Positions 54,977 through 63,461 of a stretch of 64,000 bases of DNA are shown piece by piece. Source of the DNA: Neomegalonema perideroedes DSM 15528. Its GTDB lineage: Bacteria; Pseudomonadota; Alphaproteobacteria; Rhodobacterales; Rhodobacteraceae. The stretch lies in NCBI RefSeq assembly GCF_000374145.1, contig NZ_KB893653.1, positions 133,495-197,494 on the forward strand, read 5' to 3'. Below the pieces are notes generated by a model. That model worked only from the letters and a program-made list of their open reading frames with translations, ran no database searches and had not been told where the DNA came from. A program made the position numbers and the translations under genes. Numbering within the stretch: position 1 is the stretch's first letter; every line of letters starts with the position of its first letter.

Positions 54977-55834
54977 TCACGCCGTCACCGGATCGCGCTC
55001 GCGGCGCAGGACTTCCTCCGCCAGACGCAAGTAAGCCTGACTCCCCGCGCAGGCCCGGTCATAGAGCAAGGCGGGCTTGCCATGGGAAGGCGCCTCGGAA
55101 AGCCGGACGTTGCGCGGAATGCTCGTCTCATAGACCACCCCGCCGAGATATTCCCGCACGTCCGCCGCCACCTGAGCCGAAAGGCTGTTGCGGCGGTCGT
55201 ACATGGTCAGGACCACGCCCTGAACCGCCAGAGCCCGGTTCAAAGTCTTCTTCACCCGGTCGATGGTGTCGAGAAGCTGGCTCAGGCCCTCCAGCGCGAA
55301 GAACTCGCATTGCAGCGGCACGACCACGCCGTCGGCGGCGGTCATGGCGTTGATGGTCAGCAGATTCAGCGAAGGCGGGGAATCGATCAGCACGTAATCG
55401 AAGCGCTGATCCGCAGGCCCCTCGCCTGCGGGCGTTCCCTCCGGCCCGCGCAGAGCCTCGCGCAGGAGATGCGCCCGACGCGGCGAATCCGAAATCTCCA
55501 GATCCAAACCCGCGAGGTCGCTATTGGCCGGAACCACCCAGAGGTTTTCAGAGGCGGTCGCCTGAGCCGCCTCCTCCAGCGAGGCGCGGCCGCTGAGCAG
55601 ATGATAGGAATTGGTCTCGCGCTGACGACGCTCCACGCCGAGCCCCGTGCTGGCGTTGCCCTGCGGATCGAGATCCACCAGCAGCACCCGCCGCCCGACC
55701 GCCGCCAGAGCCGCGCCGAGATTGATCGTGGTGGTGGTCTTGCCGACGCCGCCCTTCTGGTTCGAGACGGCGAAGACGCGCAGCGGCTTGACCTTCTTGG
55801 GTCGCAGCGCGGCGCGGAGGGGAGCGGATTCCAT
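54977..55834 (-). CDS. parA: Chromosome-partitioning ATPase ParA
   Basis: 285 residues. The deviant Walker A KGGVGKTTT (residues 27-35), LLVDLDPQGNAS, and DYVLIDSPPSLNLLT are the ParA/Soj signatures; VPLQCEFFALEGLSQLLDTIDRVK and NVRLSEAPSHGKPALLYD complete it. ATP-bound ParA coats the nucleoid and ParB-parS moves along it to separate origins. The start shares one base with the rsmG stop, and parB begins 14 bp after its stop or overlaps it. Confidence 0.98.
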   Translation of the reverse strand: MESAPLRAALRPKKVKPLRVFAVSNQKGGVGKTTTTINLGAALAAVGRRVLLVDLDPQGNASTGLGVERRQRETNSYHLLSGRASLEEAAQATASENLWVVPANSDLAGLDLEISDSPRRAHLLREALRGPEGTPAGEGPADQRFDYVLIDSPPSLNLLTINAMTAADGVVVPLQCEFFALEGLSQLLDTIDRVKKTLNRALAVQGVVLTMYDRRNSLSAQVAADVREYLGGVVYETSIPRNVRLSEAPSHGKPALLYDRACAGSQAYLRLAEEVLRRERDPVTA

Positions 55835-56454
55835 CAGGTCGAGCCTCCAGTGCGAAACCGCAGGATCATGCTTTCCGGATCGACGCGGCTGGGAAGAATC
55901 TCCGGCGCAAAGGGCCAGACTCCGGAGGCCGCGTCAAGCTCTTCGCGGCCTTGGCGGCCTTTGGGAAAGAGCGCGACGCCCTCGGGGCGCAGCAGCCGCC
56001 CGCTCCAGAGCAGCAGATCCTTGAGCGGCGCGAGCGCCCGCGCCGAAACCACGTCGGCGCAGGCGTCGGGCAGATCCTCCAGACGCTCCGCCTTGACCTG
56101 AACCGAAACGCCCGCCGCCCGCGCCGCCTCCAGCAGAAAGGCCGCCTTACGCCGGTCGCTCTCGACGAGGGTCACGCGCAGATCCGGCGCGGCCTCCAGA
56201 GCGAGGATCGCCACCACGAGGCCGGGAAAGCCCGCCCCCGAACCAAGGTCGAACCAATCCTTCGCATCCGGCGGCGCCAGAGGCAGGAGCTGCGCCGAAT
56301 CCAGCATATGCCGCGCCCAGAGATCGCGGATGGTCGAGGGCCCGACCAGATTCACCGCCTTGTTCCAGCGCCGCAGCAAGGCGGCGTAGGCCACCAGACG
56401 CTCCAGCGTTTCACGTGAAACATCGGTCTTCTCGCGGAACTCCTCCGCGGACAT
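55834..56454 (-). CDS. rsmG: 16S rRNA m7G527 methyltransferase RsmG (GidB)
   Basis: 206 residues from ATG 56454, preceded by GGGGAAG; a GTG at 56481 would overlap mnmG but is further from the conserved fold. WNKAVNLVGPSTIRDLWARHMLDSAQLLPL, DLGSGAGFPGLVVAI (SAM motif I) and TLVESDRRKAAFLLEAAR are diagnostic. It modifies 16S rRNA G527. A parS site (56408-56421) is embedded in its coding region and spells DVSRET in the protein. Confidence 0.96.
   Translation of the reverse strand: MSAEEFREKTDVSRETLERLVAYAALLRRWNKAVNLVGPSTIRDLWARHMLDSAQLLPLAPPDAKDWFDLGSGAGFPGLVVAILALEAAPDLRVTLVESDRRKAAFLLEAARAAGVSVQVKAERLEDLPDACADVVSARALAPLKDLLLWSGRLLRPEGVALFPKGRQGREELDAASGVWPFAPEILPSRVDPESMILRFRTGGST
56408..56421. 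other. parS: parS centromere site 1
   Basis: Perfect palindrome GTTTCACGTGAAAC, the conserved core of parS, inside the 5' part of rsmG, extended to 15 of 16 of the TGTTTCACGTGAAACA consensus on one side. Closest of three sites to parAB. Confidence 0.95.
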
Positions 56455-56477
56455 GACTTCCCCGTTCTCGCCCCCGC

Positions 56478-58373
56478 TCACGCCGCGTCGCTCCCCTGCC
56501 CCGCCCCGTTCCCCGGAGCCCGCCGCACATGGCCGAGCAGCGCCGTCAGAGCCGCAGGCGTCACCCCGTCGAGCCGCGCCGCCTGCCCGAGCGTCGCCGG
56601 ACGCGCGGCGGCCAGCTTCTGACGCACCTCCGCCGAAAGCCCGCCGATGGCCGCATAATCGAGATCAGGCGGAATGCGCAGAGCCTCGTCACGGCGGAAG
56701 GCGGCGATCTCGGCGTTCTGACGCAGAAGATAGCCCGCATAAAGCGCGTCGATCTCCAGCTGAGTCGCCAGAGCGGGCGCAAGCTCGCCCATCTGCGGCC
56801 AGATCTCCGCCAGACGCGCCGCATCGATCCCCGGCAGGGCCAGAAGCTCCAGCGCGCTGCGCCGACGCCCGTCCTTATTCAGCGCGAGGCCATGGCGCTC
56901 GGCTTCGTTGGGGGTCAGGCTGAGGCTCTCCGCCATAGCCCGCGCCTCGGCGAGCCCCCTGCTCTTCCCGGCCCAGACCTCCGCGCGGCGCCCGCCGACG
57001 CAGCCCCAGCCGATCCCTTTATCCGTCAGACGCTGATCCGCGTTGTCCGCGCGCAAAGTGAGGCGGTATTCCGCCCGCGAAGTGAACATGCGGTAAGGCT
57101 CCGTGACGCCCCGCGTCACAAGGTCGTCGATCAGCACGCCGATATAGGCTTCCGCCCGATCCAGCACGAGGCCCGCGCCGTCTCCGGCCCGACGCGCCGC
57201 GTTCAGACCCGCCATGAGCCCTTGCGCCGCCGCCTCCTCATAACCCGTGGTGCCGTTGATCTGCCCCGCCAGATACAACCCCGGCAGACGCCGGACCTCA
57301 AGCTCAGGCGTCAGCTCCCGAGGGTCGACGAAATCATATTCGATGGCGTAGCCCGGACGGAGGATCTCCACCTTCTCCAGCCCCGGAATCGTGCGGAGGA
57401 AAAGCTCCTGCGCATCGGCGGGCAATGAGGTGGAAACCCCATTCGGATAGATCGTGTGGTCGTCCAGACCTTCGGGCTCAAGGAAGATCTGATGGCTCTC
57501 CTTCTCGGCGAAGCGCGTGATCTTATCCTCGATGGAGGGGCAATAACGCGGCCCCCGCCCACTGATATGCCCGCCGAAGAGCGCCGAACGTCCGAGATTC
57601 TCCGCGATGATGCGATGAGTCTCGGCGGTGGTGTGGGTGATCCAGCAGACCGTCTGAGGCGTCTCGATGCGCTCGGTCAGGAAAGAGAAAGGCGTCGGCG
57701 GATCATCGCCGGGCTGAACCTCTAACGACGCCTTGTCGATGCTCCGCCCGTCGAGCCGCGCGGGCGTGCCGGTCTTGAGCCGCCCCATGGCCAGATCCAG
57801 CCCCTTGAGCCGTTCGGCCAGAGCCACCGAAGGCGCGTCGCCGACCCGTCCGCCCGGAGACCGCACGTCGCCGATGTGGATAATTCCGTGGAGAAAAGTC
57901 CCGGTGGTCAGGATCACCGCGCCCGCCGGATAGCTCTCGCCGCCTGCGGTCACGCCCGCCGCATGGCCGGAGGCGGCGAGGATCAGGTCCGAGACCTCCG
58001 CCTCGATCACGTCGAGATTCGCCTGAGCGCGGATCTCGGCCTGAATGGCCTCGCGGTAAAGCTTGCGGTCGGCCTGAGCCCGCGGCCCCTGCACCGCCGC
58101 GCCCTTGGAGCGGTTCAGCAGACGGAATTGAATCCCCGCCTTGTCCGCCGCGCGGCCCATCACGCCGTCGAGGGCGTCGATCTCGCGCACGAGATGGCCC
58201 TTGCCCAAGCCGCCTATGGCCGGATTGCAGGACATCTCGCCGAGGCGGTCGAATCTATGGGTGATGAGCGCCGTACGCGCGCCCATGCGCGCCGAGGCGA
58301 AAGCCGCCTCGCAGCCCGCATGGCCGCCGCCGACCACGATCACGTCGAATTTGCGCGCGGTTTGCTGCGCCAT
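56478..58373 (-). CDS. mnmG: tRNA-U34 carboxymethylaminomethyl-modification FAD enzyme MnmG (GidA)
   Basis: 631 residues. FAD site [33 protein letters not shown] with the conserved Cys in [20 protein letters not shown] and a second conserved Cys in [11 protein letters not shown]-terminal helical domain to residue 620. With MnmE it adds the cmnm5 group to wobble uridine of several tRNAs. It is 5 bp downstream of mnmE and 24 bp (or an overlap) upstream of rsmG, in the classic order. Confidence 0.98.
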   Translation of the reverse strand: MAQQTARKFDVIVVGGGHAGCEAAFASARMGARTALITHRFDRLGEMSCNPAIGGLGKGHLVREIDALDGVMGRAADKAGIQFRLLNRSKGAAVQGPRAQADRKLYREAIQAEIRAQANLDVIEAEVSDLILAASGHAAGVTAGGESYPAGAVILTTGTFLHGIIHIGDVRSPGGRVGDAPSVALAERLKGLDLAMGRLKTGTPARLDGRSIDKASLEVQPGDDPPTPFSFLTERIETPQTVCWITHTTAETHRIIAENLGRSALFGGHISGRGPRYCPSIEDKITRFAEKESHQIFLEPEGLDDHTIYPNGVSTSLPADAQELFLRTIPGLEKVEILRPGYAIEYDFVDPRELTPELEVRRLPGLYLAGQINGTTGYEEAAAQGLMAGLNAARRAGDGAGLVLDRAEAYIGVLIDDLVTRGVTEPYRMFTSRAEYRLTLRADNADQRLTDKGIGWGCVGGRRAEVWAGKSRGLAEARAMAESLSLTPNEAERHGLALNKDGRRRSALELLALPGIDAARLAEIWPQMGELAPALATQLEIDALYAGYLLRQNAEIAAFRRDEALRIPPDLDYAAIGGLSAEVRQKLAAARPATLGQAARLDGVTPAALTALLGHVRRAPGNGAGQGSDAA

Positions 58374-58378
58374 CGCGG

Positions 58379-59767
58379 TTATTTCCCTAAGCAGAATTCC
58401 GAAAACACGATGTCGAGCAGCGCCTCGACGCCGACCCGTCCCGTCACCTCGCCCAGCGCGGCCAGAGCGGCCCGCAATTCCTCGGCGGCCAGCTCAGGAT
58501 AAGCGATCAGGCCCGCCGCGTCATCCGCTTCGCTTTGGGCCGCGAGATCGTCGAAACCCGCGAGGGCCTCGGCGGCGCGGGAAAGCGCCGCCTTATGGCG
58601 CGCTCGAGTCAGCAAAGCCGCCGAAGGATCGGCGCCGCCCGCCAGAATCCGCGTTTTGAGCAGGGCCGCGACCTGAGCCGCACCCGCCGGATCTTTGAGG
58701 CTGACGGGGAGGGGAGGGGAGATCGTTTCACGTGAAACATCGCCGAAATCGGGGAGGGGGCCGAGATCGCTCTTATTGGCGAGGATCAGATCGCCGCTTG
58801 AGAACAAATTGAAAACATTCTCCGGGGGCGGCGCATCCGGCGCGAGGAGGAAGATCCGCAGATCCGCGCCCGCCGCCAATTCGCGCGCACGTGTTACGCC
58901 CTCGCGCTCGATTTCATCCTCGGTTTCCCGCAGGCCCGCCGTGTCGATCAGCGTGACGGGCAGGCCGTCGATCTCCACGGCGGCCTCGATGGCGTCGCGG
59001 GTGGTGCCGGGGCGATCCGAGACGATGGCCGCCCGGCGCTGAGTCAGAGCGTTGAGCAAAGTCGATTTCCCGGCGTTGGGCGCTCCGAGGATCGCCACCC
59101 GCCAGCCCAGACGCAGACGCTCGCCATGCTCCGCCTGAGCCAGAGCCGCCGCGATCTCGCCGCCCACGCCCGCCGCCTTGGCGCGCATCCGGGCGATGAC
59201 GTCGGGAGGGAGTTCGTCGTCGATGAAGTCTATGCTGGCTTCGAGAAAGGCGAGGGCCTCCGAAATGCGCTTCGACCAGCCGCGACAAGCCTCGCCGAGC
59301 GCGCCGTCGAGCTGGCGCAGGGCGGCGCGGCGCTGAGCCTCGGTTTCGGCGGCGAGGAGATCGGCGAGGCCCTCGACCTGCGTCAGATCGAGTTTCCCAT
59401 TCTCGAAGGCGCGGCGGGTGAATTCGCCCGGCGCGGCGAGGCGCAGGCCCTCCAGCCCGCCGAGCGCCTCTAAAAGCGCCGCGAGAATGGCCGGGCCGCC
59501 ATGAATCTGAAGCTCCGCGACGTCTTCGCCGGTGAAGCTGGCGGGGGCGGGAAACCAAAGCGCCAGAGCCTGATCCAGCCTTTCGCCGCTGATCGGATGG
59601 CGCAGATCCGCCAGAGTCGCGCGGCGAGGGGAGGGGAGGCGGCCCGCCAGAGCCTCCAGAGCCGCGCCCGCGCGCGGCCCGGAGACGCGCAAAACGGCGA
59701 CTCCCGCCCGTCCGGGCGCCGTGGCGGGCGCGAAGATGGTGTCTCGGCTCAGGTCGGAGGGGGTCAT
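58379..59767 (-). CDS. mnmE: tRNA modification GTPase MnmE (TrmE)
   Basis: 462 residues. [22 protein letters not shown] is the folate-binding start; the G domain has [14 protein letters not shown] (G1), GTTRDAIEA (G2), DTAGLRE (G3) and NKSD (G4); the C-terminus FCLGK provides the catalytic Cys. It acts as a dimer with MnmG. A parS site is built into the coding region (58725-58738), again giving DVSRET in the protein. Confidence 0.98.
   Translation of the reverse strand: MTPSDLSRDTIFAPATAPGRAGVAVLRVSGPRAGAALEALAGRLPSPRRATLADLRHPISGERLDQALALWFPAPASFTGEDVAELQIHGGPAILAALLEALGGLEGLRLAAPGEFTRRAFENGKLDLTQVEGLADLLAAETEAQRRAALRQLDGALGEACRGWSKRISEALAFLEASIDFIDDELPPDVIARMRAKAAGVGGEIAAALAQAEHGERLRLGWRVAILGAPNAGKSTLLNALTQRRAAIVSDRPGTTRDAIEAAVEIDGLPVTLIDTAGLRETEDEIEREGVTRARELAAGADLRIFLLAPDAPPPENVFNLFSSGDLILANKSDLGPLPDFGDVSRETISPPLPVSLKDPAGAAQVAALLKTRILAGGADPSAALLTRARHKAALSRAAEALAGFDDLAAQSEADDAAGLIAYPELAAEELRAALAALGEVTGRVGVEALLDIVFSEFCLGK
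58725..58738. other. parS: parS centromere site 2
   Basis: GTTTCACGTGAAAC, perfect core, inside mnmE just after the NKSD motif region. Flanks (C before, AT after) agree with 15 of 16 of the long consensus. Confidence 0.95.
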
Positions 59768-59788
59768 TTCGGGGCGCTCGTCAGGAAT

Positions 59789-59802
59789 GTTTCACGTGAA
59801 AC
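59789..59802. other. parS: parS centromere site 3
   Basis: GTTTCACGTGAAAC preceded by T, so TGTTTCACGTGAAAC, in the non-coding region 21 bp upstream of mnmE. The three sites span 3.4 kb and lie within 8 kb of the origin-like region. Confidence 0.95.
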
Positions 59803-59845
59803 GCTCCGCGAGCCGCAGGCGCGCAAGCGGAGCAGGGCGCAAAAG

Positions 59846-59868
59846 GGAAGGGGGCCCGAAAGCCCCCT
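59846..59868 (-). terminator. Intrinsic terminator downstream of rho
   Basis: On the minus strand GAGGGGGCTTTCGGGCCCCC forms a hairpin followed by TTCCCTTTT. It lies 120 bp after the rho stop, beyond three small repeated hairpins, and before mnmE. Confidence 0.75.
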
Positions 59869-59912
59869 CAAGGTCGGATTTCAAAGGCTTCGGATGAAGC
59901 CCTTGCAGGTTT

Positions 59913-59990
59913 AAGCGCTTCCCTGAGCCGTCAGGCTCAAGCGTTCCCCTGAGCCGTCAGGCTCAAGCATTCCTCTGAGCCGTCAGGCTC
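59913..59990 (-). repeat. Three tandem 26-bp hairpin repeats overlapping the rho stop codon
   Basis: Units at 59913-59938, 59939-59964 and 59965-59990 each contain TGAGCC-GTCA-GGCTCA, a 6-bp stem with 4-base loop. On the minus strand each unit begins after AA(T/C)GCTTGA; the first such nonamer is the end of rho (Asn-Ala-stop), and the other two are copies of it with one or two changes. The units differ from each other by only a few bases in the spacer. Confidence 0.92.
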
Positions 59991-61260
59991 AAGCATTCAT
60001 CGAATCGAAGAATTCGGCGTTGGTTTTGGTCTGTTTCAGCTTGCCGAGCAGGAATTCGATGGCGTCGGTCGGCCCCATGGGGTTGAGGATGCGCCGCAGG
60101 AGGAAGGTTTTCGCCAAAGCGCCCTTCTCCGTGAGCAATTCCTCTTTGCGGGTGCCGGACTTCAAGATGTCGATGGCCGGGAAGACGCGCTTATCGGCGA
60201 TCTTGCGGTCAAGGATCACCTCGGCGTTGCCGGTGCCCTTGAATTCTTCGAAGATCACTTCGTCCATGCGCGAGCCGGTTTCGATCAGCGCCGTGGCGAT
60301 GATCGTCAGCGAGCCGCCTTCCTCGATGTTGCGCGCTGCGCCGAAGAAGCGCTTCGGGCGTTGCAGGGCGTTGGCGTCCACGCCGCCGGTCAGCACCTTG
60401 CCCGAAGAGGGCACCACGGTGTTATAGGCGCGGCCGAGGCGCGTCACGCTATCGAGGAGGATCACCACGTCGCGCTTGTGCTCGACGAGGCGTTTCGCCT
60501 TTTCAATAACCATTTCAGCGACTTGCACATGCCGAACCGCCGGTTCGTCGAAGGTGGAGGAAATGACCTCGCCTTTGACGGTGCGCTGCATGTCGGTGAC
60601 CTCCTCGGGGCGCTCGTCGATGAGCAGCACGATGAGGTAGCATTCCGGATGGTTCGCCGTGATCGAATTGGCGATGTTCTGGAGCAGAACCGTCTTGCCG
60701 GTGCGCGGCGGCGCCACGATCAGAGCGCGCTGGCCCTTGCCCATGGGCGAAACGATGTCGATCACCCGCGAGGAGCGGTCGCGGAGGGTGGGATCGTCCA
60801 CCTCCATGCGCAGGCGCTCGTTGGGGTAAAGCGGCGTGAGGTTGTCGAAATGGACCTTATGGCGGATGGCCTCGGGGTCTTCGAAATTGATCGTATTGAC
60901 CTTCAGAAGGGCGAAATAGCGCTCGCCTTCCTTGGGGGAGCGGATCTGACCCTCCACCGTGTCGCCGGTGCGCAGGCCGAAGCGGCGGATCTGGTTCGGG
61001 CTGACGTAGATGTCGTCCGGACCGGGAAGGTAATTCGCTTCGGGAGAGCGCAGGAAGCCGAAGCCGTCCTGAAGCACCTCCAAAACGCCGACGCCTGTGA
61101 TGCGGACCTCGCGTTCGGCCAATTCCTTGAGGATGGCGAACATCATGTCCTGCTTGCGCATGGAGCTGGCGTTCTCCACCTCCAAGCTCTCGGCGAATTC
61201 CAGAAGGGCTTGCGGCGTCTTCGCCTTCAGCTCCTGGAGCTTGAGGTCCTGTTGATCCAT
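59989..61260 (-). CDS. rho: Transcription termination factor Rho
   Basis: 423 residues from ATG 61260. The N-terminal helical domain ([39 protein letters not shown]) and RNA-binding cold-shock-like domain ([43 protein letters not shown]) precede the ATPase: Walker [35 protein letters not shown] and the Q- and R-loop region. It is complete. The 182 bases between rho and hemJ hold the leader and promoter. Three hairpin repeats follow directly at the stop. Confidence 0.98.
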   Translation of the reverse strand: MDQQDLKLQELKAKTPQALLEFAESLEVENASSMRKQDMMFAILKELAEREVRITGVGVLEVLQDGFGFLRSPEANYLPGPDDIYVSPNQIRRFGLRTGDTVEGQIRSPKEGERYFALLKVNTINFEDPEAIRHKVHFDNLTPLYPNERLRMEVDDPTLRDRSSRVIDIVSPMGKGQRALIVAPPRTGKTVLLQNIANSITANHPECYLIVLLIDERPEEVTDMQRTVKGEVISSTFDEPAVRHVQVAEMVIEKAKRLVEHKRDVVILLDSVTRLGRAYNTVVPSSGKVLTGGVDANALQRPKRFFGAARNIEEGGSLTIIATALIETGSRMDEVIFEEFKGTGNAEVILDRKIADKRVFPAIDILKSGTRKEELLTEKGALAKTFLLRRILNPMGPTDAIEFLLGKLKQTKTNAEFFDSMNA

Positions 61261-61442
61261 GAATTTTTCGTCTCTTGGGGGGAAAGCGCGTGGGGCCGCA
61301 GCTGGAATGGCGGCCGCGCTTTGGAAAGCGGCGCGGAATATAAGCCGATTCGGCCTTTTCCGCAAGGTTGCGTCGGAAATTCGGCCTTCGGGCCGGAATC
61401 TGGGGATAAGATTGGGGATAATTCCCCGATTTTCGCCAGATT

Positions 61443-61892
61443 TTAGAAGGGCTTGAAGACCACCAAAGCCACGATGAGCAGCATCAGGATCGTCGGGGCC
61501 TCGTTGATCATCCGATAGAATTTCTCCGGGCGTTTATTCGCGCCTGCGGCGAAATCCTTGCGATAGCGCGAGAGCATCCCATGCACGCCCGACAAAACCA
61601 GCACCAGAGCGATCTTCGCATGCAGCCAGCCCCCTGCGCCCGCCTGAGGCGTGAAGCTCAGCAGAAGCCCGGCGGCCCAAGTCACGATCATCGCCGGATT
61701 CATGATGATCTTCAGGAGCTTGCGCTCCATGGTTTGGAAGGTCGAATCCATCTCGGAGCCCGGCGTCGCCCGCGTGTGGTAGACGTAGAGCCGCGGCAGA
61801 TAGAACATCCCCGCCATCCAGGAGATCACCGCCGCGATATGCAGCCATTTCAGCCAGAGATAGGCGGGGGCGAGCGCGTCGAAGACGGGCAT
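61443..61892 (-). CDS. hemJ: Protoporphyrinogen oxidase HemJ
   Basis: 149 residues with four membrane helices: [68 protein letters not shown] and [43 protein letters not shown] with its conserved His and the LHAK Lys/His region are signatures of HemJ (UPF0093). It oxidises protoporphyrinogen IX in the inner membrane, the penultimate step of haem synthesis. It lies 2 bp downstream of hemE in the same operon. Confidence 0.95.
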   Translation of the reverse strand: MPVFDALAPAYLWLKWLHIAAVISWMAGMFYLPRLYVYHTRATPGSEMDSTFQTMERKLLKIIMNPAMIVTWAAGLLLSFTPQAGAGGWLHAKIALVLVLSGVHGMLSRYRKDFAAGANKRPEKFYRMINEAPTILMLLIVALVVFKPF

Positions 61893-61894
61893 GG

Positions 61895-62932
61895 CTAGCC
61901 TCGGATGAGCTTGAGCAGCCGCTCGACCTGAGCGGGGTCGGCTTCAGGGGTGATCCCATGGCCGAGGTTGAAGATATGGGTGCGGCCCGCGAAGCCTTCC
62001 AGAATCGCCTCCGCTTCGCTCTGGAGGGCCTTGGAGCCCGGCAGCAGGGTCAGAGGGTCCAGATTGCCTTGCAGCGTCACAGAGGCCGGAATCGCGCTCT
62101 GAGCCCATGCGGGCGAGACGCTGGTGTCCAGCCCGAGGCCGGAGATCCCCGTCTCGCGGGCGTAGAGCGCGTAGCCGCCGCCCGCGCCGCGCGGAAAGCC
62201 GATGACCGGAACGCCCGGATGGCGCGCCTGCAAAGCCTCGACGACGCGTCGCGCCGGGGCGACGGAGAACCGCGCGAAGGCCCGAGGCGCCAGAGCGCCC
62301 GCCCAGCTGTCGAAGAGCTGCACGGCCTCGGCGCCCGCCTCGATCTGGCGAGAGAGATATTCGACGGTGGCCTCGGTCAGCAGGTCGATCAGAGCCTGAA
62401 AGCTCTCGGGATGGGAGAACATCCAGCGCCGCGCCGCCGCCTGCTCGTCCTTGCCGCGCCCGGCGGCCAGATAGGTCGCGAGGGTCCAGGGCGCGCCCGC
62501 GAAGCCGATCAGGGTCGTCTCGCGGGGCAGCTCCTCGCGCAGACGGCCGAGGGTTTCGTAGACCGGCGCGAGCTTCCTGTGGAGATCTTCGGGGATAAGT
62601 CGGGGCAGGGGCGCTTCGGGGCTCTGGACGTCGAGCCTTGGCCCCTCTCCCTGCTCGAACCAGAGCCGCCAGCCCAGCGCATGCGGGACGACGAGAATAT
62701 CCGAAAACAAGATCGCCGCGTCGAAGCCGTAGCGCCGGATGGGCTGCAAAGTCGCTTCCACGGCGAAGTCCGGATTGTAGCAGAGTTCGAGAAAGCCGCC
62801 CGCCTTGGCGCGCAGCTCCCGATATTCCGGCAGATAGCGCCCCGCCTGACGCATGAGCCAGACGGGAGGGCGAGGAAGGGCCTCGCCGGAGAGGGCGCGC
62901 AGAAGGAGCTTATCGGGCGTCTGATCGGTCAT
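61895..62932 (-). CDS. hemE: Uroporphyrinogen decarboxylase
   Basis: 345 residues from ATG 62932. RPPVWLMRQAGRYLPEYRELRAK is the N-terminal active-site signature; ILFSDILVVPHALG includes the catalytic Asp, GFAGAPWTLATYL and FDSWAGALAP follow, ending FNLGHGITPEADP. It decarboxylates uroporphyrinogen III to coproporphyrinogen III. Location beside the origin is the rule in many alphaproteobacteria (Caulobacter and Rickettsia have oriC next to hemE). Complete. Confidence 0.98.
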   Translation of the reverse strand: MTDQTPDKLLLRALSGEALPRPPVWLMRQAGRYLPEYRELRAKAGGFLELCYNPDFAVEATLQPIRRYGFDAAILFSDILVVPHALGWRLWFEQGEGPRLDVQSPEAPLPRLIPEDLHRKLAPVYETLGRLREELPRETTLIGFAGAPWTLATYLAAGRGKDEQAAARRWMFSHPESFQALIDLLTEATVEYLSRQIEAGAEAVQLFDSWAGALAPRAFARFSVAPARRVVEALQARHPGVPVIGFPRGAGGGYALYARETGISGLGLDTSVSPAWAQSAIPASVTLQGNLDPLTLLPGSKALQSEAEAILEGFAGRTHIFNLGHGITPEADPAQVERLLKLIRG

Positions 62933-63031
62933 GGGCGCGCTTGTAGCCTGCTCCATGGCCGGAGTCGATGCGGCGACCGGGCGCGTCTCGCGCCCCTTCC
63001 CTCCCCAGCCCGTCGCCGCAGGGCGGAGCGG

Positions 63032-63040
63032 ATATCCACA
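63032..63040 (+). promoter_or_regulatory. DnaA box, one mismatch
   Basis: ATATCCACA, one base from TTATCCACA, at the hemE side of the origin-like gap. Confidence 0.55.
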
Positions 63041-63139
63041 GGAAAACATCTACAAGAAAGAATCTTAAAAAAGGTTGAAGAAGATAGTAGGAGGGTGGAA
63101 AAGCGTGAATTCTTTGGGATTCACAGGTTATGCCCAGAG

Positions 63140-63148
63140 TTATCCACA
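63140..63148 (+). promoter_or_regulatory. DnaA box, perfect
   Basis: TTATCCACA. It follows CAGAG, the same five bases that precede the minus-strand box at 63352 when read on its own strand's flank (CAGAG-TTATCCACA versus complement of TGTGGATAA-CTCTG). Confidence 0.85.
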
Positions 63149-63351
63149 ATCGAATCGATTCTTTCGGGAATCTCGCCAAGCTCTCAGGATGCTTGAAGCT
63201 CTCAGGAGAAGATTTTGATCCTATTGGGTTTCCACCTGATTCGCACTCGGAATCGGAGTCGGCGATTCGTTCGCGATTCGACCATGAGTCGTCGGAATCC
63301 TCCACAATCGGCGCCCGTTATGAGTCGGTCGCTGCCGAGATTCCATCCACC

Positions 63352-63360
63352 TGTGGATAA
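63352..63360 (-). promoter_or_regulatory. DnaA box, perfect, reverse
   Basis: TGTGGATAA, with CTCTG after it, so that the 14-mer CAGAGTTATCCACA occurs in opposite orientation at 63135-63148. The two form a large inverted pair about 204 bp apart. Confidence 0.85.
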
Positions 63361-63431
63361 CTCTGTGCATGAAGGTCTAATCGAATCCGCTTGACTCGGG
63401 ATAACCCCCTTTTTCCCCTGATTCTTCCCCG

Positions 63432-63449
63432 TTATCCCCGTTATCCACA
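63432..63449 (+). promoter_or_regulatory. Adjacent pair of DnaA boxes
   Basis: TTATCCCCG directly followed by TTATCCACA; the second is perfect, the first has two mismatches. They end 12 bp before the start of the PpsR-type gene, so DnaA bound here could also repress that gene. Confidence 0.8.
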
Positions 63450-63461
63450 GGAGTTGTCCCC

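Larger units (their letters stand above)
62933..63461. other. oriC: Probable chromosomal replication origin (oriC) region
   Basis: A 529-bp gap between divergent hemE and PpsR-type genes. It has three perfect DnaA boxes TTATCCACA (63140-63148 plus; 63352-63360 minus; 63441-63449 plus) and near-matches at 63032-63040 and 63432-63440, the latter directly abutting a perfect box. An A-rich stretch at 63042-63090 could be the unwinding element. A TTAA-N7-TGAA at 63065-63079 is a weak CtrA-like site. The gap is much richer in A+T than its neighbours. The hemE-side location matches the origins of Caulobacter and Rickettsia, and parABS is 8 kb away. Bases 62933-63030 look unstructured. Confidence 0.85.
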
